The translations under genes and the position numbers were made by a program. From Pelargonium cotyledonis (lineage: Eukaryota > Streptophyta > Magnoliopsida > Geraniales > Geraniaceae): a stretch of DNA of 20,548 bases. Under the pieces are notes generated by a model. It ran no database searches, was not told the DNA's origin, and was given only the letters and a program-made list of their open reading frames with translations. The DNA is taken from contig JAYMTA010001337.1 in the NCBI GenBank assembly GCA_036897625.1, positions 1 to 20,548 on the forward strand, given 5' to 3'. Below are positions 1 to 10,567 of the stretch, one piece after another. The first letter of the stretch is position 1; every line of letters starts with the position of its first letter.

Positions 1-1174
1 GTAAACAGAGGGTTTTAGCTAACGAATTCTACAAGCAAGCTCGCCCCAAATCTTCATTTTTGAAAAAACGGGTTTTGCTCTTGGGGAAAGCTGTCTATTG
101 GGTATATACTTTTTTTAAGAACTCCTAAAACATATGATCCTCCGCTCCTGAATTCTATATCGAGTTGAGAAAAGAGATATATTTAAGTACTCTGAGCATC
201 CATAGAGTATGCTTTGTTTACTGTTTGTAAAGTCTAGGACCCCGCGCTTTGGGAGATCAAAACTCCTGAAAAAAGGGCTACTCTAACTCCAAGTCACACC
301 CTATCTTCTTACATAATTGGACCACCTACAAAGACATTTATAAAATCTGTAGAAAGAGTATGATACTAATATAAAGCTGTTAGAACGTTCTATTCCTTAG
401 AATATGTGGTAGGGACCTAGTAAAAAAACCAAACATATTCCTAATTCTGACCTTAGCTAGATAAGTGGAGAAAGGTAGCTTTATCTGGTAAACTTAATTG
501 TGGATCTCCTAAGTATTGGACAAAGGCGCCGTACCAATTACACAGTTTTATCAAAGTCTTTATCTGAGCATCCTCTATTCGGTAAACTAGAATCCTATTT
601 CTATAAATTTTCTTTAGAAAGGGTTAATCAAAAGGACTTTAATCAATAGTACTACGAGTAGTGGTTTTTAGAGTATTCAACAGCAGCGTTCGGGTATAAA
701 AAATTCTAGTTACTTTTATGGGCGTAGGTAGGGTACTCAGATTAAGTAATCCTTGATCTGAATAACTGAAATGTTTGAGCCTTGATTGGAGTTTACCTTC
801 GACTCGAACCTCTGACATTACTCTTGAAATTCGCTTGCTTTAACATGAGTTAATTAGAGATGGAAGTTATCTTTCTGACTCTTTCATTACTAATTGACAT
901 TACCTTCGTAACTAAAAGAAGAAACTTGTCAATAATGAGTCTCAGACTGAATTTAGTGCCCGTAATCTCCTCGGCTAATAGCAGTCAACCCTAAGTTCCT
1001 GGTTGAATGGGTGATTGAGCACTGTAAAAAATGAGCAGTCGAAATCTAAAACACCCGAAGCTGTGCAAGCTATATACGTGGATCACAATTCTAGGTAGAA
1101 TGCAAACAAGAAATCCGTAAAAAGAAGTACTAAGAAAACAAAGAGGATAGGGAGACTCCGATATGAAAGGAGAT
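1..1174. other. Gene-free AT-rich stretch
   Basis: No open frame of useful length runs through this stretch and I recognise no RNA gene. Around 801-820 there is a weak antisense tRNA-like word (GACTCGAACC followed by TCTGAC), which reads on the minus strand as the 3' half of a T-loop. Its two stem sides do not pair, so it is not called separately. At 1099-1113 lies one copy of a 15-base word that recurs at 19840-19854. Nothing else stands out from random AT-rich sequence. Confidence 0.6.
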
Positions 1175-1260
1175 AGCTGTAAGTGGTCGGAATCGAACCG
1201 ATTATACTAGAGAAGAACCTATACACTCTCCTACGGTACAAAACACTGAATCTATTTGTA
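1175..1260 (-). pseudogene. tRNA-like fragment with T-arm and B-box
   Basis: On the minus strand, 1189-1199 reads GGTTCGATTCC, an exact match to the tRNA B-box / T-loop consensus (GGTTCGANTCC). It sits in a hairpin with four Watson-Crick pairs (1187-1190 with 1198-1201) and a seven-base loop, the geometry of a tRNA T-arm. The next outer pair is a mismatch. Upstream on the minus strand (plus positions about 1205-1250) I could not fold a matching anticodon arm, D-arm or 5' acceptor strand. It is therefore a tRNA remnant or an isolated T-arm-like hairpin rather than a working tRNA gene. The boundaries are approximate and the amino-acid identity cannot be read. A chance match is possible but unlikely in AT-rich DNA. 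Confidence 0.4.
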
Positions 1261-1299
1261 TCTAAGTGATTAAAAATGAGTACCTTACCCTTAACTTGA

Positions 1300-1620
1300 G
1301 AGCTTCTGACTTCCCTTCACTTCGTTCAGATCCAAGCTTACACTTGCCTTGTGACTTATAAAACTATTTACACTTGATTCAGGAAGATAAGAAAACAAGA
1401 CTTCTACATACTACACTGTCCCGCAAACGGATGACTTTGGCTTTACTATTTCTAGATTATAGACTCCGGTCTCTTACAAGTATTTACTTGTGCAGATTTG
1501 TAAGGAAAGAACTCCTAACTCTACTCCTCTCCAGCTGTATCTTACTCTACTGCTTATTGACTTCTTCTTTCCCTTTTGCTTGACTATTTCCTAGTGTTTG
1601 ACTTTGCTTTCTTTTTATTA
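1300..1620. other. Pyrimidine-leaning low-complexity stretch
   Basis: The plus strand is rich in short C/T runs such as CTTCTTCTTTCCC and TTTGACTTTGCTTTC, interrupted by a few purine-rich words. A similar run lies at about 4675-4745, and its reverse complement appears at about 6488-6515 (GTCAAAGAAAGCAAAG). Words of this kind are common in land-plant mitochondrial spacers, which is one reason for the tentative organelle guess. An open frame of 69 codons crosses 1374-1583 but begins at a TTG, and its product is only hydrophobic, Leu- and Ser-rich low-complexity sequence, so I do not call it a gene. Confidence 0.45.
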
Positions 1621-3985
1621 TAAGGAATTGGAGAAGGGAACACAAGAAACTCCTTCTTTTAGAGCTGCTTCAACTGAAACTTCTGGAATAATAAAGACTG
1701 GTTTACATATTTTACATTTAAAGTCAATCCTTAAAAGAGATTGAGAATGAAAGCTAGGGCCTATAAGCTAAAGTAACAGGTTCTCATCGCGCAACACCCT
1801 TCACTAAGATAAACCAAACTCAGAGATCTCCATTTCCCCTTATTAAACTCTAAAGGATACCATACCCTTCCTTACTTAGTACAATTCCTGTCTAGCTAAG
1901 CTAATATCTAAGAATTTTAATACCGGACCTTTAAAGCTATACGAGAACTTAAACTGGGTGATCAAGTAAAACCTTAACTTATAAACAAAGTAACTACTTA
2001 GTCTAAAGCTTTCTCTTGGTACTAAGCTAAGAAAAGAAGCAGAGCAAATAACCTCATTTGCCGCACAGAACTCTAAAAGCTTAGACATTATATATAGATA
2101 TAGCTACACACATAAACCTATAGCCTTATGTAAAACTCAACTAAACAAAAAGTCTAGAACGAAAGCTACTACGATCGTATCAGGATTTGTAGGAATCCTA
2201 GATGGAATACTCATTTACAAGCACCACTATTAAGAAAGAGCCGGCCCCCTTTTGCGGGTTTAGTCGTAATTCCTTTTCAAGGTTTTGTTTGAAGTGAAAC
2301 TGCTTACAATTTATATAGATTTTATGAGGGTCTTCTTAATGCATTATTTAAAAACCCCTTTATCTTTGCAAAAATAAGGATTTTCGTCATTTTAATCTCG
2401 AGCTCCATTCTAACTCTAAAGAACCGCTTTTGTCAAGTTAGTGAGTAGCTTTCTTGTATAACTCTCTATTTTATTGATATTCTTACGGGTATTCCAACTT
2501 TTATGAGTAAGTATAAAAATATCTTAATACTTCCGAGTACTCGCTTTTGCATTGGGTTTAACAGGTTCTGTAAGAAAAGCATATTCTTATATCTTCTCTA
2601 GTCTAATAAGAATACTTTGCTTAACAGAGTTTCCATTTAGAGCCCTTTTATTTAATTCGAACAATCCCCACGTATACTTTTTCGTACAGCACTGCACTTT
2701 TGAAAATTTGTAACCCCTTTTTTTCTTCACCTACCTCTTTATACGAGCATAAGGTACCCTCTATCTCTCTATCGCAAACATTATATCAGTTACGATATAG
2801 AGGCAAGATCCCTTACTGCTTCATTAATTATTAAGTTTTTTTCAGACTAAGGATTTCTTAAGTATAGCTAGATTTTCTATTTAGAATTAGAGGTTAGTTC
2901 TAACTTTATGATCTATTGAGTTTACTGTTTATTGCTTCTTTGTAGCTAAGTTTATCATATTCTCTATGTACTAGAGATTCATTATGGTGTCACAGTGATG
3001 GATTATTCTATTCGGAGTTCTGGTATTATATAAGGGGAAGCTTTTAGGAGTGAAGAGACTCTTACCAAGCGCGAAGAGTGGGAACTAAATAGATGCTAGG
3101 AGGCTGCCCTTATAACTTTAATTAAAGCTCAATCGTTAAACCTTTGGGTTAAAATTCCTGTTATCTTTATTTAGACCTTATCACATACCCAATTTGTAAG
3201 CCACATCTCAAGTTTTTAATATCAATGTTATAAAATTTCTTAACTTGTCCCCTTAGCTGAAGTTGAAAGAGACCCTAAGCTATTAAAAGGAATATCACTT
3301 AAAACCTATTATAGAATAGCTAAAACAGGAGCTTCTAGAATATTTGTAATCAGCAGTTCCGTCTGATATGGATTCATTTGCCTTGTGTGACATGCCCCTC
3401 CCTATTTAGGCTTGCGGTAACTGACTTAGGTGTCCTCCTTGATCCGAAAGCCGTCTAAAAGAGAGAAGAATACTTAGCGATATATTATCTGTACTGTACC
3501 AACGAGGTCCTTCCTCCGTGCCTTTGGACTTAAAAACTAAGTTCTAATTATGTAAATAGAACCCTTAACTCATAAATCGAATTCTTCGGGTAGGGCGCTG
3601 GTAATCCCTCTTTAAATATACAATTTATATACCAGCCCTCGTATTAAAAGCACTTGGAAGCTCCTTTTCAAGATTATTCGTTCAATTTATTTTCTCTAGT
3701 TTTGGATTCAGAGTTTCATTTTCTTTCAAGAGTATAATAATTAATAAAATCTGACTGGTATATAACTCCAAATCACCTATCATATATAGGCCTTTGTCAA
3801 TGTAATTTTTAGTAATAGGACTCTCTTTGACGTGCTGTATAGGCTATTTCAGTGTAATAAGCTCCTTTTACAGAAGAATAATGATTAATACGAATAAGCC
3901 AGGACTTCTACGAATATACACAACTCAAGGTTTCGTCAAAGGTAAATTTAAAAAATCTCAAGCGCTACAAATAGAATTCTGTGCT
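1621..3985. other. Gene-free AT-rich stretch
   Basis: No coding region or RNA gene can be supported. An imperfect hairpin lies at about 2765-2802, where CTCTATCG faces CGATATAGAG with a two-base bulge. A G+C patch near 2238-2260 (GCCGGCCCCC, then GCGGG) stands out from its surroundings but has only a three-pair stem. The rest is AT-rich sequence with many stops in all frames. Confidence 0.6.
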
Positions 3986-3990
3986 TCTTT

Positions 3991-4045
3991 CTTTTATTCC
4001 TACCGGGACTCGAACCCGTGACCACCCTTCCGACTGTACCCTGAT
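3991..4045 (-). pseudogene. tRNA 3'-end-like fragment with B-box
   Basis: This is the strongest tRNA signal in the window. Reading the minus strand, GGTCACGGGTTCGAGTCCCGG (given here only as a motif; B-box at 4006-4016) has a variable-loop-like GGTC, then a T-arm with four pairs (4004-4007 with 4015-4018) and the loop TTCGAGT. The following TAGGAATA has the length of an acceptor 3' strand plus discriminator. The 5' partner TATTCCTA is not found at the expected distance, and bases 4028-4065 do not fold into an anticodon arm with a standard CTNNNAA loop. I infer a decayed or truncated tRNA gene, or a tRNA-like processing element. No CCA is encoded. The identity is unknown. Confidence 0.5.
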
Positions 4046-4670
4046 CTGTCGATGCAAAATTGAAAACAAACAAAACTGGTTAATGCTCAAAGATAAAACT
4101 CAAAATAATAAGGAACGTACCCCATTCTATTCCTAGTTTACCTGCCTTTGCCCCAACCAAGAGTTATAACTTTTTACTCAAAAGGGCGCCTGCCTACAGG
4201 GTTCCGTAACAAATAAGGGCCCCCTTACCCCCAATTTTGTGTGACTAAGTAAGCCTTATATCGAATACCTGATAGGCAAGTTTACCTTTCATCTCGTTCA
4301 GTTCCTTTTGAATAACAAGCTATAGTATATTCTTACATGTCTTAAGATCCAGCTCCTTAGCAGTTACTTCGAACAACTCATAAAGGATGCTTTTGCTTTG
4401 AATTAAGGTGTTTTCTCTTGTACAACAAACTACTAAGAAAGATTCCCACTTTAAAGTAACAGGATTTTAGTCCTCCTCTGCATTTCTACACTCCTTAGGG
4501 ATTTGAGTTTAGTTAGCTATTTAGAATGCACTTTTTCCACCTATATGAAACATACATTTTTGTTTTCTTAGTCTTCTGGTAGTATTCCCGACTGGCACGA
4601 AGTAAGGGAGGGTATATTAAACAGGTAGTTGTTAGAACAAGCATATAGCCCTATAGATCCCAACTGCTGT
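4046..4670. other. Gene-free stretch with one GGGCCC word
   Basis: I see no gene here. A G+C-rich patch at 4188-4234 (GGGCGCC, then GGGCCCCC and ACCCCC) contrasts with the AT-rich surroundings and includes one of five GGGCCC palindromes in the window (4217-4222). No terminator-like stem with a T-run could be drawn from it. Confidence 0.55.
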
Positions 4671-4674
4671 TTCT

Positions 4675-4860
4675 TCTTACCCGGATTCCTTTGACTTCCT
4701 TGTTGTTTGACTTGCTTTTCTTTTCTGTATTTGAGTTACTGTTGCTTCGCTATACTACCTGCTTTCTGTATATATATATATTTGTTAGAGTTTTTATAGT
4801 ATAAGGTAGAAGAAGAGGGAGAGGAGGCTAAGCCTAAGCTAAGGTAGGATAGATAGTAAG
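4675..4860. repeat. Pyrimidine-to-purine switch around (TA)6
   Basis: From about 4675 to 4762 the plus strand is dominated by C/T words (TTGACTTCC, TTTGACTTGC, CTTTTCTTTTC). At 4769-4780 there is a (TA)6 microsatellite. The strand then turns purine-rich: 4808-4827 is an uninterrupted 20-base A/G tract, followed by three CTAAG units and GGTAGGATAGATAG. Such asymmetric flanks around an easily melted TA core can arise by slippage or can be a transcription or replication feature. The sequence alone does not decide this. No gene borders it on either side. Confidence 0.6.
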
Positions 4861-5400
4861 AGAGTCAAGGAATAACTAGTATATTGGGTAAGATAGGGCA
4901 AAAGAAATAGGTAATGTCCTAGGGGTTCCTCCTTGTAGCTAGTATTGTAGTTTTTGTCTTATTATACTTAGTTAGTAGGTTAGTAATAAGGTATACATAG
5001 TAGATTATATAGTCTTGTTCTTTCTATGGTGTATTGCTCATTGTCTTCTGTGTTTATCGATTTATCGCATAGAAGCCTAGAGAAGTTTATTATTACGTCT
5101 CTATTCCCGACTGTAGCTTTTGCGGAGGGAGGTTATCTGGATATGTAGTTACCTGATAGTGTATGCATGCTCTATAACACCTACTTCTTCTGATTCTGCT
5201 TCTTCTACTGACCTAGATTCCTTCTCAAGAGGTAAGCCACCTAAGAAAAAAAGAGCATAACAGGCGTTAAATCTATGAAATGTAGAAACACCTTACTAAG
5301 TACCTAGACAGCAAATAAAAGACGTTTTAGATAGTAAGATTAGCATTGTTTCATTTCATCTGTATTATCAAGTTCTTTGTCTTTTACCGGAAAGTCCTTA
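4861..5400. other. Gene-free stretch
   Basis: No open frame or RNA gene is supported. The first part continues the purine-rich lean of the preceding switch. The rest has frequent TAG and CTAG words and no visible structure. Confidence 0.55.
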
Positions 5401-5403
5401 TTT

Positions 5404-5423
5404 AATTGAATGTAATTGAGTGT
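5404..5423. repeat. 10-bp tandem duplication, one mismatch
   Basis: Two adjacent ten-base units, AATTGAATGT and AATTGAGTGT, differ at one position. This is the first of a run of very short tandem duplications between 5.4 and 6.45 kb, and is best explained by replication slippage. Confidence 0.7.
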
Positions 5424-5860
5424 AAGGAGTTTTACAAAGACAAGGATAGAGTTTCCTTAACTTTCTTAGGAGCTAGAAATCTCTTTATTAAACGGCCTTA
5501 AAAAACTAAAATGTAGAATCACATTACCGGATAGGCTAACTTGGGTTTTCTGACACGGAAATAGCCTCAGAGCGGGTTTTCGTATTCTTGTAATGGCTTG
5601 AGTTTTGCTGTACTTAATACCTTTTATTTGGTTTTTGTTCCAAGAGATTTCTTAAGAATTTCCTTTTCTAGGATTTAGTAGAAAGTCAATTAATAATTAA
5701 TACATAATAGGGGAGTCCCTTTCTAGCCTTGCTTAAAACTAAGGTAAATTCGTGTAAAGGTTATCCGGTTCCGCTAAGGAGCAAGCTGAGAGTTTCTTTT
5801 TTGAGGGGGAGGCTTGCTTACTAAAATTTTTTTGAACATAAAACCCTTGTATTCCCGATT

Positions 5861-5884
5861 CTTTTATCTCTTTTATCTTTTATG
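5861..5884. repeat. TTTTATC microsatellite-like tract
   Basis: Three imperfect units (TTTTATCTC, TTTTATC, TTTTATG) follow each other directly. A pyrimidine-rich slippage tract; no gene is near. Confidence 0.65.
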
Positions 5885-6015
5885 AGCTTACACGAGAGTA
5901 ATTTAATGTAACACTTGTTCCCTTTTTTCTTGTTAAAATACTAAAAGCGGAAAGGGGGCTTGTCTTATTTAATTTTTCATATTCTTGGTAGAAGATTTTA
6001 GGGGGAATAGGGTTT

Positions 6016-6035
6016 TAAAGACAAGTAAAGACAAG
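6016..6035. repeat. Perfect 10-bp tandem duplication
   Basis: TAAAGACAAG is present twice, head to tail, with no mismatch. It reads as a recent slippage product and is part of the cluster of small duplications in this region. Confidence 0.75.
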
Positions 6036-6167
6036 ATAGAATATCGAACTAAAGTGATAGTCTATTTTTATAAAGACAGGATACAGAATGACGGGATATG
6101 TTGGGCTTTCCTTTTGCCAGGTATTCCTCTTAAAGATTTGCTTAACTAGCCGGGATTTCTCTAAGTT

Positions 6168-6186
6168 TCAGAATTCAGAATCAGAT
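6168..6186. repeat. 7-bp tandem duplication (TCAGAAT)
   Basis: Two perfect TCAGAAT units are followed by a broken third (CAGAT). It belongs to the same cluster of micro-duplications. Confidence 0.65.
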
Positions 6187-6379
6187 TTAATTGAATAAGG
6201 AAAAAGAAATACTAAAAGCTTAAAAGAGGGGAAACTCTTAAACAGGAAGCTTAAGGAACGCTTTACACAAAGGAATTAAGTACAACAAATCCTGATTCAT
6301 TACGGGAATCCTAAAACCCACTGCAAGGCCGTTTAAATGCCAGTAAACCCGGGTTAGCCCACCAAGTAAGATCCTTTTT

Positions 6380-6402
6380 CTTATCTTATCTCTTATCTTA
6401 TT
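6380..6402. repeat. CTTAT tandem tract
   Basis: Pentamer units CTTAT repeat in the order CTTAT CTTAT CT CTTAT CTTAT T. A related word recurs at about 12915-12926. It is a slippage-type repeat with no coding context. Confidence 0.65.
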
Positions 6403-6423
6403 ATAAATAGAATTCTTCTCTCT

Positions 6424-6439
6424 TACTAAAATACTAAAA
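6424..6439. repeat. Perfect 8-bp tandem duplication (TACTAAAA)
   Basis: TACTAAAA occurs twice in direct succession. The same octamer also occurs at about 5939-5946, without a partner. It is the last of the micro-duplication cluster. Confidence 0.65.
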
Positions 6440-7245
6440 GGAAGACCTAACAAATTAAGAAGTTAAGCAATAAGAAAGATCTAAGTGTAAGTCAAAGAAA
6501 GCAAAGCAAGAACAAAGTAACTTTAAAGAGAAAAAGACCCCTACTAAGAGAAATCTTACCTTACTTTACTTTATAGATACCCTTCTAAAAAGGAAATCTC
6601 TTACAACTTTTACTCATAACTCTATTCCTATCCCAAGAAGGTAGTACTGAAGGTCCCATAGAAGCATAAGTTTTTGAGTTGTCGTAATTGTCGACTAATC
6701 CCCTATATTGAAATCTTAGTAAGTTAGATGGAACTCTTTTCTGCTCTTACGACTCTAACTTTAAAGCACTACACAAAGAGGGACTAATTCTTTGAGCAGA
6801 CTTTATAGAGCATACATAGAAAGAAGGTATCAATAATCTTGGCTAGTAACTAAAGTCATAGAAAGAGGAACTAAGAAAGCAGAACTAGAACCTGCAGCTG
6901 TTAGGTTAAAAGTCCATCGCTATACCAACCCCAATTTACATCCCAAAAGTAAGAGCTTCTTTTCAGTAGGATTCTTTGAAAGTCTTGCAAGCTAATCCAA
7001 AAACGAATAAGTTTTATATATACGTAATTAAAGCGTATGTAATAAACTCCAAAATCTTTTGATAAGTTCCTTTGATTTAGTTGTATTGCTCCCCCTAGAA
7101 TCCCAAGCGGTATAGCACCCCGCAAAGGCTTGAATGTTGTTAGTTCAACTCCTGCTAGACCCTATAATAGAGGATACTCTAAAATTCTTTATTTGTAAAA
7201 AACCATCCCTCTTTTAAAACCAGATCTTTTTTTACTTGTTTTCTA
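6440..7245. other. Gene-free AT-rich stretch
   Basis: No gene can be supported. The part near 6480-6540 is strongly purine-rich on the plus strand and contains the reverse complement of the TTTGACTTTGCTTTC-type words seen near 1.6 and 4.7 kb. Short open frames on the minus strand (6238-6453 and 6901-7125) have no recognisable motif and fit chance expectation. Confidence 0.55.
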
Positions 7246-7251
7246 GAGGTT

Positions 7252-7277
7252 GGGCCCCTAATTTATATAAAGGGCCC
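7252..7277. repeat. Paired GGGCCC palindromes
   Basis: Two GGGCCC palindromes (7252-7257 and 7272-7277) flank a pure A/T core apart from two C bases. Because each is self-complementary, they can pair as a six-bp stem with a 14-base loop, or each can act alone. Pairing does not extend outward. There is no T-run after the stem, so a terminator reading is weak. Confidence 0.6.
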
Positions 7278-9391
7278 TATCAGGTTAGGGAGCCTTATAC
7301 GTTGAAAGCAAAGAATACGCTTTTTGGTATCAAGAAGAATGTCTTAGAAGCGATCTCATTGCTTTGTGGCTGATGACTGTTTTCCGTGTTACACTAGAAA
7401 AAATTACGTACTATAGTTATTAAATCCTAAGCACAAGATAAAGATCGCTAGATTGATCATATCTGGATAGTGTATCCGAGAATGAAAACACTGACACTAT
7501 GCCTCATTTGTTTTTTGCAGTCATTAACAAGAGGGACTTATCTTACTAGAGTCTGAACTCTGTATTTAAGCTCCTTCTCTTCACTGTTAAAAGGCTATCC
7601 AGCCATACCAGTAAATAATGGCGAGCAAGAGAATCTTCTCCTAGCTAGACTCAAAATTCCAATGAAATTAGTTCAATTTCTAAAAGTTCCTATAAAACAA
7701 AGTCCACAAGAATGGAACCTAAGTTAAGAGAGGCGGCAAGTTGTGCTCAATAAACCCTCAGGAAACTAGAATGAGGACTCTAGTAATAATAGAAGCAAAA
7801 ACTTTGGATTATGTTTTGTTATTTTCCGCAACCTAAATAACGAGGAGTGTGTCATACAAGGTAAAAGAATCCATATTCAGATGGAGCCTGTCGATTCTTT
7901 ACAAATCCTGTAGGAAAATTCAATTTTTATTCATGAAAAAGCTAGGCTCTGAGACTCTTAATAAATATATCAGAAAAGCTGCATTCATTTCTCGAAATGT
8001 AGAAAAATCTACAAAAGATTGTAGGAACTCATGTTTTAGCTATCCTAAGGGGGGCCGCCCTAGAATAGGAGTATCCTGAAACAGGCTTCGTTAATAGCTT
8101 TTGGCACTCCTTTATGGGTTCTTAACTGGATTTACTGGGGACAATAGGTGTTTGTTGGGTATAACCAGAAATGCCGGAGTTTTAGATTCTGTATAAAAAA
8201 GAAGAATATCCTACTTCAAGATAGTCCTAAGATTCTTGCTATTATTTCTGTATGTAATGGGTCCCTTCCCGACAGGGCGGCTTTTCTTCAATAAATTTGA
8301 GTTAGAGTCAGAAAGAGTACTGAAGTTCTGAATCTGGATAGTGGATAAGGACTTAGTAAACTATAGACTGCCTTTATTAATGAATATTAGTAAAGTATAA
8401 CAATAAACTTTTTCAATCTGACAGACTTCCTGAAAAACCAAAGAAATACTCGGTACTCTAATGAAAAAACAAGGACTATATTGCGGGATTCACTGCAAAA
8501 AGGAGGAGGTTCTACCTAGCTTGGAGTAATAATATAAGGGCATAGCTAGGAATAAAAGCATAAATGTAGGCAGCACTCCACAGGAATTTCGGGGGTTTCC
8601 CTAATCCCATTAATTAAAAGTTAGTGTTCTAAATTCTTACGTCTGCTAAAACAAGGTATTAAACCAAGTAGGTATTTATTGTACTTCTTAAAGGGTTTAG
8701 GGAGGTTCTTATATTTTTAGTGATTCTAGGATTTATAGGGTATACTATTTGTTTTCTAGTAATTGCAACAGATTTTTCTATACTATATTAATCTAATAAG
8801 TCCGAATTCGTAGGAAATAAATTTTGTTGAGTTACGGGCTTATAAGACAGGGAATTTATAATGGGTCCTTTGTTAAATATAAGCGAGATCTTGAGTGGTA
8901 GCTCTTTTCTACTAGTTACATAACATGCTAAGTAGAGGTAGAGCGCTACAAGTAGTTAAATTACTTCTTTAGCAAGCAAAGGCGAGTGTGTTACAAGGAT
9001 ACCCTCATAATTATCTTAAAGCCTGATGCGGTGAATAAAGCTAACTTTGTCAGTTAACACGGAACCCTTGATCTCCCTGGACCCCTTGCCCGGTATACTA
9101 AAAACAAAAGTTAAAGGCGGATAGTGAACAGAACTAAATAGGTAAGCACAGTATAGATGCATAGTTAAAGATCTTTTCCAGAAAAACTAGTCAAATAGGA
9201 AGTGTTAAGACTTTTTGCAACAAGGAGCCCATATACAAATACCAAGAATTCAAACTTATGACCAAAGGGCAACTGCTTCGCTTGACGCAGCTACAGATAT
9301 TTAAGCTCCCTATAGCGCGTACGTACAAATAATTGAATTCTATATTACACGAGTATATATAACCCATAACTAGCGGGCAAATTCTAGTAGT
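7278..9391. other. Gene-free AT-rich stretch
   Basis: I see no gene in about 2.1 kb. A 76-codon frame at 7849-8079 starts with GTG. An AGGAG lies only one base before it, too close for a normal ribosome site, and the product has no motif I recognise. A G+C patch at 8049-8060 (GGGGGGCCGCCC) lies inside that frame. At 9245-9297 a minus-strand word resembles parts of a tRNA (GTAGCT, then GGTCAT, then TTTGAAT), but the T-stem and acceptor do not pair, so it is not called. Confidence 0.55.
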
Positions 9392-9401
9392 CCCGCGCGG
9401 G
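9392..9401. repeat. G+C palindrome CCCGCGCGGG
   Basis: This is a perfect ten-base palindrome, all G and C, in a region that is otherwise strongly AT-rich. It is followed by GTTTTC. An upstream GCGGG (about 9373) can alternatively pair with its left half. A hairpin formed by the palindrome alone would have too small a loop to be a standard terminator. A dimer-binding site or a chance event is equally possible. Confidence 0.6.
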
Positions 9402-10549
9402 TTTTCTTACTTAGAGTCTCTTTAATATCTGGTAAAAGCACGAGATATTCTGAATCTCATTAGTATAGGAAAGGGTTTCTTTTCAAAAATAAGAAGCAGA
9501 ATAAGGGAAGACAATCTTAAATTAAACTAATATAATAACAAAGTCTAATTAAGCATTAAAAAAGCATATATTTTTATCACATATCAGAAGGTCCTTAGAA
9601 AGAATGAGAAAGGTGCTAAAGAAATGTATTTAACTCGCGCACAAGACTTCACATGAGTATTAGTTTTTACATAACTCTTTTCTTTATAAATTATAAGTGG
9701 GATGTCTATACTGGCACCCATAGCTTTAGCTTAAAGGATAAGTATCACAGAGAGAATATAATAGAAAGTTGGATCGAGAAAAAGGAAAAGAGCTTCCCTA
9801 ATAGTGATCCAGTCTAAACAACAGGACTAAGGAAGATTCTAATCCCTTGCACATAAAGTCAACAAGCGGAAATACCTTTCATTATACATTATACTAGAGC
9901 TGGGCAAATCCCGTTTTGTGTTTATTTGTTATAGTTGTATACAGACTGTTGTATTCCTAGCCAAATGCCAATTAGAGAATTCTATCCTTTGCCAGACCTG
10001 GATTTAAGGTCTTTGCTTTGTTGTTTTGACTAGTATTAAAAAATTAAGACTTAAAAAAGGTTATAGAATTCAAAGGAAGCAGAAGAGATATTAAGAAAAT
10101 ATCCCTGGAATATTAACTTACACGCAAACTCCTATATAGTAGTACAAGGAAATAAACTAAAAAAAAGAATGAAAATAACTGAATACATCTTCAAACAGGA
10201 GTAAATTAGATTACATTTCTTGAGAACCTAGGCTAGCCTTTTATTTGTTCCCGCCTCTCTGGATGTATAAAATCTCCTCGAATTTTTAGCATTAAGAGTT
10301 TTATTATAGGAGCTAAATCTAATGAAAATGAAATTTTAACTCTTTTTTGAGCTACTTGACAATTATAATACATTAAAAAAAAAGAGATTAAATAATTTAG
10401 TTAGTTAATGCAAGAGATTATAAAAAGAGGTTAAGTAAGGACTTCACTAGTCAAACGTTTAGTCAAGGAATGTTCCAAATGATTTAACTTCAGTTTCTTA
10501 TTATAGCTAGTTAGATCAAAGAAATCGCCAAACTAAAGAGAAACGATTT
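9402..10549. other. Gene-free AT-rich stretch
   Basis: No gene or structured RNA is apparent. One A9 tract lies at 10375-10383. Very A/T-rich words dominate between 9.48 and 10.45 kb, with stops in all frames. Confidence 0.55.
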
Positions 10550-10567
10550 GGACGGACTCGACCGCCC
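10550..10567 (-). other. Degenerate T-arm-like hairpin
   Basis: On the minus strand GGGCGG and CCGTCC flank the loop TCGAGT, giving six pairs (one G-U) with a six-base loop. Compared with a tRNA T-arm (GGTTCGAGTCC) it lacks one loop T. It may be a decayed T-arm or simply a stable hairpin. I found no tRNA body upstream. Confidence 0.35.

Noticed and set aside
797..820. GACTCGAACCTCTGAC, antisense of a tRNA T-loop
   Set aside because: The two sides of the stem do not pair beyond one base pair and no other tRNA part is nearby.
1374..1583. Hydrophobic 69-codon frame that might be a small membrane protein
   Set aside because: It lies in a pyrimidine-rich tract, which by itself gives Leu, Ser and Phe codons, and starts at TTG without a ribosome site.
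3827..4021. 64-codon frame ending in RDSNP
   Set aside because: Its end is the antisense of the tRNA-like T-arm at 4003-4019, which explains the familiar-looking C-terminus. It is not a protein signal.
4856..4864. AGTAAGAGA, close to the CRTAAGAGA type of plant mitochondrial promoter
   Set aside because: The first base does not fit, such words are common here, and there is no gene downstream.
7849..8079. 76-codon open frame with an AGGAG just upstream
   Set aside because: The AGGAG ends one base before the GTG start, too close to work normally. The product is basic but without a family motif, and the frame stands alone.
9245..9297. Minus-strand sequence resembling a tRNA with GTAGCT and GGTCAT
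   Set aside because: The T-stem has at most one or two pairs, the acceptor strands do not pair, and about eight bases of the anticodon arm are missing.
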